From: Vacuolonema iberomarrocanum LEGE 07170
GTDB lineage: Bacteria > Cyanobacteriota > Cyanobacteriia > Elainellales > Elainellaceae
DNA length: 46,655 nt
NCBI GenBank assembly: GCA_015207365.1
Contig: JADEXA010000058.1
Coordinates: 1-46,655 of the forward strand
Direction: 5' to 3'
Within the stretch, counting starts at the first letter, position 1. Each line of letters opens with the position of its first letter. A program made the translations under genes and the position numbers. The notes under the pieces are model-generated. The model saw nothing but the letters and a program-made list of their open reading frames with translations. It ran no database searches and had not been told where the DNA came from. Of this stretch, positions 40,535 to 46,655 are shown piece by piece.

Positions 40535-41629
40535 TTGGCAAAGGTTGCTCTAGAACGAGTCTCTCGGCGGTTTGGTGCCGCGGTCGCGATCGCCGACATT
40601 ACGTTTGAAGTGCCCGATGGAGCGTTTTGGGTGCTGGTCGGGCCATCGGGCTGTGGCAAGTCCACCATTTTGCGCACGATTGCTGGTTTGGAGCAAGCGA
40701 CGGAAGGGGCGATTTACATTGGCGATCGCCAGGTCAATGGCGTTCCGGCTCGCCAGCGAGATGTGGCGATGGTGTTCCAAAACTATGCCCTCTACCCCCA
40801 CATGACGGTGGCCGAAAATCTGGCCTTTGGGCTGAAGATGCGGCAGGCAGAGCCGGGCATGGTTCGCGATCGCATCGAAACCGTTGCCCAGTCGCTCAAC
40901 ATTGCGCATTTGTTGGATCGTAAACCCCGCCAGCTTTCTGGAGGGCAACAGCAGCGGGTTGCATTGGGACGCGCGATCGCCCGCGAACCCCAGGTATTTT
41001 TGCTAGATGAGCCCCTATCGAATTTGGATGCGCAACTGCGGGACGATACCCGCGCCGAGCTGAAGCAACTTCACCAGAATGTGGGCATCACGACGATCTA
41101 TGTGACCCATGACCAGGTGGAAGCGATGACCCTGGCCGACAAGATTGTGGTGCTAGATCGGGGCAGCATTCAGCAGATTGGCGATCCCCAGTCGATTTAT
41201 GCCAATCCTGCTAACCAGATGGTGGCGTCGTTCATGGGCAATCCGCCGATGAACCTGTTCTATAGCGCCTATGAAGCGGGAAATTTTTTCATTGAAGGGC
41301 AATCGATTCCTTGCCCCGAACGGTTGCAGGCAGTGGTGCAATCCCATGCCAGTTCACGCTATACCCTCGGTATCCGTCCGGAGCAGGTGCAGGTGGTGGC
41401 TGAAACGGAGGCGTTTCACCTCAAAAGCATTGTGACCTTGATAGAGCCTCTGGGTCGGGAAACGCTGGTGAAAGTGGAGTTGCCCAGTACGACCGGGGCA
41501 ACAACGCCGATGCTCAACCTGATTGCCCCTGCCGCCTTTCCGTTGCAGCCAGGCGATCGCCTCTTCCTTCGCGTTGACTTGGAGCAGCTTTTTCTGTTCG
41601 ATGCCAGCACAGGAGAACGCCTCGCTTGA
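40535..41629 (+). CDS. Sugar ABC transporter ATPase (MalK/UgpC type)
   Basis: This 364-residue ATPase energises carbohydrate-type ABC importers. Walker A is GPSGCGKST, the Q-loop VFQNYALYPHMTV, the signature LSGGQQQRVALGRA, Walker B VFLLDEPLSNLD, and the switch His in YVTHDQVEAM. The C-terminal 120 residues form the MalK-type TOBE regulatory domain (LGIRPEQVQVV). The frame has a TAA three codons before TTG 40535 and no ATG near, so TTG with TAAGGA upstream is the start. No permease or binding protein is adjacent; it may serve the orphan permease at 24860 and others, as shared MalK-like ATPases do in bacteria. Confidence 0.93.
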   Translation: MAKVALERVSRRFGAAVAIADITFEVPDGAFWVLVGPSGCGKSTILRTIAGLEQATEGAIYIGDRQVNGVPARQRDVAMVFQNYALYPHMTVAENLAFGLKMRQAEPGMVRDRIETVAQSLNIAHLLDRKPRQLSGGQQQRVALGRAIAREPQVFLLDEPLSNLDAQLRDDTRAELKQLHQNVGITTIYVTHDQVEAMTLADKIVVLDRGSIQQIGDPQSIYANPANQMVASFMGNPPMNLFYSAYEAGNFFIEGQSIPCPERLQAVVQSHASSRYTLGIRPEQVQVVAETEAFHLKSIVTLIEPLGRETLVKVELPSTTGATTPMLNLIAPAAFPLQPGDRLFLRVDLEQLFLFDASTGERLA

Positions 41630-41636
41630 GTGATGG

Positions 41637-42095
41637 CTATTGCCCCCACAGCGTTTGGTTCCGATCCATCGTTGCGGGGTAATCTCCGGTGTGGACTTCG
41701 GATCGGATTTCGTCGCGATCGCCCCAGGCTACCAATTCGATGTAGGTTCTGCCCGCACCCAAGAGTGAGCCGCTGGTGTCGTAAAGTTCGAGCCAGCCAT
41801 CGTCTCCATCCGTGGTAGCCCGAACGGCGTACACCAGTTTGTCTTCGAGTGTGAGGGTTTCGAGTTCCACTGTGCCGCGATCGCGCTCCGCTACATTTTC
41901 CTGATAATACTGATAGGCATCCTGAACGGCGTTGGGTAGCGTGGCGGTTGTGGGAGCCGTTGCCATCATGGCGGCGAGGGGGGCCGGCGTCGCATCCATC
42001 TCTGTTTCTTTAAGATAGGCGCGATAGCGGTTCTGCCAGTAGTCTTGCATTGTTGTGGTAATGCGATCGCATACTTTATTTGCCCAGTCGCTCAT
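41637..42095 (-). CDS. Conserved hypothetical protein, 152 residues
   Basis: This is a soluble acidic protein beginning MSDWANKVCDRITTTMQDYW. Residues 35-55 are Ala/Pro/Thr-rich. The C-terminal 80 residues look beta-rich (LYAVRATTDG-type, WLELYDTSGSLLGAGRTYIE). I do not recognise a named family. It converges with the ABC ATPase, with 7 bases between stops, and no terminator is seen between them. Start ATG 42095. Coding-like composition, with GATGG and HIP1 sites in frame, supports it. Confidence 0.65.
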   Translation of the reverse strand: MSDWANKVCDRITTTMQDYWQNRYRAYLKETEMDATPAPLAAMMATAPTTATLPNAVQDAYQYYQENVAERDRGTVELETLTLEDKLVYAVRATTDGDDGWLELYDTSGSLLGAGRTYIELVAWGDRDEIRSEVHTGDYPATMDRNQTLWGQ

Positions 42096-42196
42096 GGGAT
42101 GATCCCCCGCTAGTGCTTCGTTATTATTCTGGACAATTTTGCTGCGGATGTTCGCGATCGCGCCTTACAACGATGACCCTCAGCCCAATTCTATGC

Positions 42197-42285
42197 AGGA
42201 CTTATGCAGTTTGATGTTTTTGGGGTGCACTGCGCCCCAAAAACATCAAACTGTTTTGGTTTTTTGTAGCAAATACGTAAGTCCT
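42197..42285. repeat. Palindromic repeat family D/E, copy with AGGACTTA ends
   Basis: Left end AGGACTTATG, right end TACGTAAGTCCT. The core stem at 42207-42253 has arm CAGTTTGATGTTTTTGGGG, perfect over 20 bases apart from the centre. It shares outer ends with 32594-32683, but the arms are unrelated. Confidence 0.87.
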
Positions 42286-42334
42286 ACTGTGAAGATCAAA
42301 ACCCGATAATTTTTGGGCCATTGCTGATTGAGGA

Positions 42335-42384
42335 GATTATTTTCCTGAGAAGGAGCGGCTATGCTCCTTCTCAGAAAAAATAAT
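42335..42384. repeat. Palindromic repeat family E, copy 2
   Basis: Arm GATTATTTTCCTGAGAAGG then AGC, near-perfect complement around GGCTAT. It shares TGAGAAGGAGC with 24744-24800. Confidence 0.82.
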
Positions 42385-42401
42385 CCTTGGATTTGCAACC
42401 C

Positions 42402-42442
42402 CATTGTCTGCAATCCTAGCAGCGTTAGGATTGCAGACAATG
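42402..42442. repeat. Palindromic repeat, third of a cluster
   Basis: Arm CATTGTCTGCAATCCTA and perfect complement around GCAGCG. It is nested between GGATTTGCAACC and GTGGGTTGC, so it lies 17 bases from the previous hairpin. The 461 bases between 42096 and 42556 hold only these three repeats. Confidence 0.82.
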
Positions 42443-42556
42443 ATCGGTAGTGGGTTGCTGGAGAATGGGTATGCGATAGCCGGTCACAAGCTAGACGCCA
42501 AAATTTAGAATTCAAACAGAACGAACGGGTCGATTGCAGACGAATCAGAGGTAGCG

Positions 42557-43198
42557 ATGGTGCAGGTAGCATTTGAAGCATTGGTGGAAGCGGTGCGGGA
42601 TGGCGATCGCCTCCTCAGTTTCCCGACGGATACGGTGCCTGCGTTGGCCAGTCGTCCGGATGACGCAGGCTTGATCTACGCTGCCAAGCAACGCGCCCAA
42701 ACCAAACCGCTGATTTTGATGGGGAGTGATCTCGTGGATCTGCTGCCCTACGTCCAGGGCACCGACGCAGAACTCGGGGTTTGGCAGCGCGTGACCGATC
42801 AGTATTGGCCTGGAGCACTGACGCTGGTGTTGCCCGCTAGCGATCGCCTCCCTAAGGCGATGAACCCAACCGACTCCACCACGATCGGTATTCGGGTGCC
42901 CAATCGCGCGATCGCCCGCCATTTGCTCCGCCAAACGGGGCCTCTGGCGACCACCAGCATCAACCGCTCGGGCGAACCACCGCTGCAAACCATCGACGAA
43001 ATTAATGCCGCATTCCCTCAAGTCTGCACCTTTACGCCGACGGAACTCGCAGCGCTTGAAGCCTCCCTGCCGAAGGATCTGGGGGCTAAGTCTGCTAACT
43101 CTGGCATTCCCTCAACGGTAGTGAAGTGGACGAAACAAGGCTGGCAGATGATCCGCATGGGTAGCATCGATCTTCCTGCTGATGCGGGCTCCCGTTGA
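42557..43198 (+). CDS. L-threonylcarbamoyladenylate synthase (Sua5/YrdC)
   Basis: This 213-residue enzyme makes threonylcarbamoyl-AMP from Thr, bicarbonate and ATP for t6A modification of ANN-decoding tRNAs. Family segments are LLSFPTDTVPALASRP, AKQRAQTKPLILMG, WPGALTLVLPAS, IGIRVPNRAIARHLL and the ATTSINRSGEPP loop. GAGGTAG lies about 5 bases before ATG 42557. The C-terminal 50 residues are slightly longer than E. coli TsaC but lack the Sua5 domain, so it is TsaC/YrdC-like in length. It follows three palindromic repeats. Confidence 0.92.
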   Translation: MVQVAFEALVEAVRDGDRLLSFPTDTVPALASRPDDAGLIYAAKQRAQTKPLILMGSDLVDLLPYVQGTDAELGVWQRVTDQYWPGALTLVLPASDRLPKAMNPTDSTTIGIRVPNRAIARHLLRQTGPLATTSINRSGEPPLQTIDEINAAFPQVCTFTPTELAALEASLPKDLGAKSANSGIPSTVVKWTKQGWQMIRMGSIDLPADAGSR

Positions 43199-43975
43199 TG
43201 CAGGCTCTTGCAGCAGCCCTCTGCCTACTCGATCACCCCACAGGATTCGCTTATTGCATTTCTCATCCCTTTCCTGAATTCTCATTGCAATGGAAGTCTT
43301 CTATGATGCTGACGCGACACGCCAAACCACGAATATCTATTGCCAGGGTCATGACCCTAGAAATCGACGAACTCTTAAATTTCAAGGGCTTATTCAAGGC
43401 TTTTTTGAGAGAGTCTATGAACTTCATCAAGGCTTAAAATTCCTTTACTTTTTCTGTGGGAAGCTGGAACAGAAGTGAGTTAACCTGATACTCGCATTGA
43501 TGTTCAATGTTGAATTGATTTCTGCATAATAGAGGCTTTGAAGGTATCTCATAGATCATGCTGAAATATATAGCTGGTATGTATTTGAGCTTTCAGCTCT
43601 CTCACTTTAACGACTAGGTTAAGCAGTTCTGCTTATCTTTTATGACTTTGTGTGAAGCCAAAAAATGATTTGACTACGTGCGACTACTTCCAACTCGAAA
43701 GCGGGTCATAAGCAATGATTTAGGTTGCCGTTAAGCAGAGCTTTAAGGCATCATTCAAAGAGTTGATGTATGACGCGATCGCCAACGTATCCGATGAAAA
43801 ATTAGGGCTAAATAACTGAGTCGAAATCTGGTTGCATCTACAACTCCGTGAGCAATGGCTTCAGGTCTTGAGTCCATTCAAAAATTGATTGTTAATCCCT
43901 ATGCTTTGCTAAGCAAGACCTAGTTTTGCTTGCCAAAGCGTTGCTCAATCTGTTGATGGAAGGATATCTGAGAGT
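43199..43975. other. 777-base spacer
   Basis: No convincing gene is seen. A 62-codon frame from ATG 43290 (MEVFYDADATRQTTNIYCQG) to 43478 has no Shine-Dalgarno or recognisable family. The remainder is AT-rich and presumably includes the 5' region of the PhoD-RTX gene. Confidence 0.4.
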
Positions 43976-46528
43976 ATGGTGCGTGCTGTTGCTTCTGGCG
44001 ATACGACTCAAACCTCCAGCGTTTTGTGGGGGCTGACCGAGTCATCATCAATGCGTGTGATTTATGGGACGGAGCCATCCCTGTCAGATGGGACGGAATT
44101 GTCTGTCGGCTCACTGAATGACCCGCTACTCCCAGTCAAATTTGAGATCAACAATCTTACGCCAGGAACGCAATATTACTATCGATTTATGGATGGGGAT
44201 GGTGCCAGTAGAGAGGGCACCTTTCGCACCGCTGCGCCTGAGGGTACAAGATCAGGGTTACGGTTTGGTGTGTCGGGCAGTTGGCGAGGGGAGTTGGCTC
44301 CCTATCCGGCGATCGCCAATGCCGACGAGCGCAACCTAGAGTTCTTCATGCTACATGGCGACACCGTTTATGCGGGTGTCCCCTCCCCGGCGGTTCCCAA
44401 AGACCAGGCTGAAACCCTGGAAGATTATCGGTTGAAGCACCGCGAAGTCTATGCCCAAGAGCGCTATGGGCTAAATACCTTTGGGGATCTGCGGGCATCC
44501 ACCTCAGTGCTCGCGACGATTGATGACCATGATGTGATCAACGACTTTTCGGGGGGTGCCCCGGCCAGTTCCGATAATCGTTTCCCCGAAACCACAGGGT
44601 TTATCAACGATACGGATCTCTACGAGAACGGTTTGCAGGCCTTTGTTGAGTACAACCCTATCCGCGGCGAGACATTTTATGGAAGTACTGGGGATGGACG
44701 CACGGCGAATGAGCGCCAGCTTTATCGTTTCAATACCTACGGTGACGATGCGGCTGTATTGGTTCTGGATAACCATTCGTTCCGCGACCGAGCCTTGCCT
44801 GAACCAAATGTGGCAGATTTAGCGGATCAGTCTCCAGAAGATGCGATCGCTGTTGCTCAATACTTAGCACAAACCTTCGACCCCACCCGTACGTTGCTCG
44901 GTGACGTGCAATTGGCCGACCTAAAGCAAGATTTGCTCCAAGCTGAGCAGGATGGCCTGACGTGGAAGTTCATCATGCTGCCAGAGCCGATTCAAAATTT
45001 GGGGCTTCAGGGGTCTGCCGATCGCTATGAAGGCTATGCTGCCGAACGGGCTGAAATCTTGGCCTTCATCGATGAAAACGACATTGATAATGTGGTGTTC
45101 GTCGCGTCCGATACCAACGGCACTCTGGTCAACAACCTGACCTATCAAACCGCTGCCGGAACGCCGCAAATTGCCACCAGTGCCTTCGAGATTACCACCG
45201 GATCCGTGGCATTTAGTGAACCGTTTGGGCCGTTTGCAGTGGATGTCGCTGTCGATGCAGGGCTCGTCGATCCGTTTCTCTTGGGAATTTACAACGCCCT
45301 ACCAATTGCCCCTGATCCCACCGATAGTGCCTTCCCAGACGATAAGGATGATGCCCTGGAATCGGTAATTAATCAGCAATTGCAACCCCTTGGCTACGAC
45401 CCCTTAGGCCTAGACAACAACCTGCCCATTGCCGATGGATTGATCAACGCGAGACTGCTGCGAGGGGATTACGTTGCAGTCCACACCTATGGCTGGACAG
45501 AGTTTGAGATTGACCCGGTGACGCAAGTTCTCACGGTCACCACCTACGGCATCGATCCGTATGAACCGGAGGATGTGGAAACGGAGCAAGCAGCCAACGA
45601 CGCGGGTGTGCTGAGTCGTACTCCGCGCATTGTGAGTCAGTTTGAAGTTACTCCGCAAGTTGATGATGTTGGCGGTGATGGCGACGGTGATGGCGATGGC
45701 GATGGCGATGGCGATGGTGATGGCGATGGCGATGGGCCAACCCCGTTTGATGACATCCTCGTCGGTACAGCGGGGGATGACATCATCTTTGCGCTAGCCG
45801 GAAATGATCGGGTGAGCGGCTTGGGCGGTAGCGATCGCCTTGCAGGGGACGAAGATAATGACACCCTGCTGGGCGGCGAGGGGAACGATCGGCTCCTCGG
45901 TGGAGCGGGCAATGACACCGCCGTGGGTGGCGCAGGCAACGATCGCCTCCTGGGGGGCAATGGTAACGATCGCCTATCTGGCAATGCGGGTAATGAGCGC
46001 CTGGTGGGGGGCAATGGTACTGACAACTTGTTGGGTGGCGTCGGCAACGACACGATGGTCGGCGGTGCGGGCAACGATCGCCTCCTGGGGGCTGGCGGTA
46101 ATGAATTGATGCGTGGCAACCTGGGCAATGATCAGCTCAATGGTGGAGCCGGGAACGATCGCCTCTTTGGCGGGCCGGGGAACGATCGCCTCAATGGTCA
46201 GGGCGGTGATGATGTGTTGCGGGGTGGCACTGGGCGGGATGTGCTACGAGGCGGTGTGGGCAACGATCGCCTCATTGGAGAAGTCGGGAATGACCTGATT
46301 GTGACGGGTGATGGGCGCGATCGCATCACCGTCCGGCGAGGCCATGGTCTGGATCGGGTGCAGGACTTTGAAGATGGCCTCGACCGGATCGTGTTGGCTG
46401 GAATTGCGTTTGGGCAACTCTCTATCCGTCAGCAAGGCAACAATGTGTTAATCGCAACGGCGAATGAACGCCTGCTCTTGCTACTGGGCACGAGGGCACA
46501 AGACATTACCCAAGCGGACTTTATCTGA
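43976..46528 (+). CDS. PhoD-like phosphatase fused to RTX calcium-binding repeats
   Basis: This is an 850-residue predicted secreted protein. Residues 1-90 are the Fn3-like N-terminal domain of PhoD proteins (VASGDTTQTSSVLWG, LTPGTQYYYRF). Residues 90-560 are a metallophosphoesterase-type domain with HGDTVY and D183-D-H-D186. The late motif reads VASDTNG (N381), where relatives I recall have His (D-x-H), so metal binding may be altered. A Gly-Asp linker (567-586) is followed by RTX nonapeptides (GGxGNDxLx) to about residue 800. The last 50 residues resemble a type I secretion signal region. There is no Sec signal peptide, which fits type I export. Start ATG 43976; the frame is open back to 43913 without a better start. 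Confidence 0.88.
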   Translation: MVRAVASGDTTQTSSVLWGLTESSSMRVIYGTEPSLSDGTELSVGSLNDPLLPVKFEINNLTPGTQYYYRFMDGDGASREGTFRTAAPEGTRSGLRFGVSGSWRGELAPYPAIANADERNLEFFMLHGDTVYAGVPSPAVPKDQAETLEDYRLKHREVYAQERYGLNTFGDLRASTSVLATIDDHDVINDFSGGAPASSDNRFPETTGFINDTDLYENGLQAFVEYNPIRGETFYGSTGDGRTANERQLYRFNTYGDDAAVLVLDNHSFRDRALPEPNVADLADQSPEDAIAVAQYLAQTFDPTRTLLGDVQLADLKQDLLQAEQDGLTWKFIMLPEPIQNLGLQGSADRYEGYAAERAEILAFIDENDIDNVVFVASDTNGTLVNNLTYQTAAGTPQIATSAFEITTGSVAFSEPFGPFAVDVAVDAGLVDPFLLGIYNALPIAPDPTDSAFPDDKDDALESVINQQLQPLGYDPLGLDNNLPIADGLINARLLRGDYVAVHTYGWTEFEIDPVTQVLTVTTYGIDPYEPEDVETEQAANDAGVLSRTPRIVSQFEVTPQVDDVGGDGDGDGDGDGDGDGDGDGDGPTPFDDILVGTAGDDIIFALAGNDRVSGLGGSDRLAGDEDNDTLLGGEGNDRLLGGAGNDTAVGGAGNDRLLGGNGNDRLSGNAGNERLVGGNGTDNLLGGVGNDTMVGGAGNDRLLGAGGNELMRGNLGNDQLNGGAGNDRLFGGPGNDRLNGQGGDDVLRGGTGRDVLRGGVGNDRLIGEVGNDLIVTGDGRDRITVRRGHGLDRVQDFEDGLDRIVLAGIAFGQLSIRQQGNNVLIATANERLLLLLGTRAQDITQADFI
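45674..45735 (+). repeat. Hexanucleotide GGYGAY microsatellite in the PhoD-RTX gene
   Basis: About ten tandem six-base units (GGTGAT/GGCGAT/GGCGAC) encode ten Gly-Asp-Gly-Asp dipeptide pairs between the phosphatase and RTX parts. Unit number is likely to change by slippage without breaking the frame. Confidence 0.92.
45836..46330 (+). repeat. RTX coding repeats
   Basis: About 27-base units encode GGxGNDRLx nonapeptides. The Asn-Asp-Arg-Leu core is repeatedly written AACGATCGCCTC, which contains most of a HIP1 octamer. Confidence 0.85.
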
Positions 46529-46568
46529 TCTGGACTTTGGACAAACCGGGTGAAAGAAGAGCAGGAAA

Positions 46569-46602
46569 GTGGTAGAGGATCTAAAACTCTACGCTCTACC
46601 AC
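46569..46602. repeat. Inverted repeat before the window end
   Basis: GTGGTAGAG and CTCTACCAC form a perfect 9-bp pair with a 16-base loop. It could be the terminator of the PhoD-RTX gene or the edge of an insertion sequence, since a transposase-like start follows 2 bases later. Confidence 0.5.
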
Positions 46603-46604
46603 TC

Positions 46605-46655
46605 ATGTCAGATCATCTTGAAACGCTGCGCCAATTTCGCCAAGCGATTTACGAA
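46605..46655 (+). CDS. Start of a probable transposase (partial, runs off window)
   Basis: Seventeen codons are visible: MSDHLETLRQFRQAIYE. The ETLRQFRQ-x-YE start resembles the N-terminus of DDE transposases found in cyanobacterial insertion sequences. The rest lies beyond the window. No Shine-Dalgarno is seen, and the identification is tentative. Confidence 0.4.
   Translation, partial: MSDHLETLRQFRQAIYE

Noticed and set aside
43195..43478. Two overlapping small frames after the threonylcarbamoyl-AMP synthase gene
   Set aside because: Neither has a start signal or family; the region is AT-rich spacer.
45637..46128. Pro/Ser-rich frame antisense to the RTX repeats
   Set aside because: It is produced by the repeat structure of the RTX coding sequence.

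Overview
The window is chromosomal DNA from a cyanobacterium. Three things support this: photosystem I core genes psaA-psaB, the clock cluster kaiA-kaiB-kaiC, and dozens of copies of the cyanobacterial octamer GCGATCGC (HIP1) in genes and spacers. The gene set (cyanobacterial Hfq, PsbY, DUF4278, TIGR02652 and HAS-barrel proteins, bifunctional FBPase/SBPase) and the many intergenic palindromes resemble Leptolyngbya/Oscillatoria-type genomes, but genus cannot be fixed from the sequence alone.

Layout. 1-2.3 kb: a translationally coupled pair of membrane proteins (DUF2157 and GDYXXLXY) on the minus strand. 2.7-5.8 kb: kaiC, kaiB and kaiA, all minus, transcribed in the order kaiA-kaiB-kaiC. Divergent from them at 6.4-9.1 kb is a hybrid histidine kinase with a CBS-like N-terminus and degenerate receiver domains, a plausible clock input or output partner. 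9.1-15 kb: a GT39 glycosyltransferase, a HAS-barrel protein, a DUF4278 protein and a lipoprotein with a very acidic tail. 15.9-20.5 kb: the psaA-psaB operon, ended by a strong terminator. 20.7-24.4 kb: a membrane histidine kinase and the Calvin-cycle bisphosphatase glpX. 24.4-30.5 kb: an orphan sugar-type ABC permease, a second GT39 enzyme and an MscS channel, separated by palindromic repeats. 30.5-37.9 kb: radC, psbY (38 codons), gamma carbonic anhydrase-like, TIGR02652, VOC, a small Cys-rich membrane protein coupled to yidD, dapF, hfq and a CmpR-type LysR regulator. 40.5-46.6 kb: a MalK/UgpC-type ATPase, a hypothetical, a threonylcarbamoyl-AMP synthase, a large PhoD-like phosphatase fused to RTX repeats, and the first codons of a probable transposase.

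The most unusual region is 37.9-40.5 kb, about 2.6 kb without a convincing gene. It contains two diverged tandem copies of a 550-570 nt element (38351-38921 and 38974-39519) followed by a strong intrinsic terminator at 39812-39844. Comparing the copies shows three compensatory base-pair changes and two G-C to G-U changes in helices that keep the same position. This supports a structured RNA transcribed from the plus strand rather than a dead gene. I do not recognise it as a known RNA class.

The second striking feature is a dense population of near-perfect long palindromes in at least four families. They share outer ends but have different arms, are partly nested, and two copies of one family begin exactly at the stop codons of yidD and hfq. 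They look like MITE-type mobile repeats that may also act as transcription terminators.
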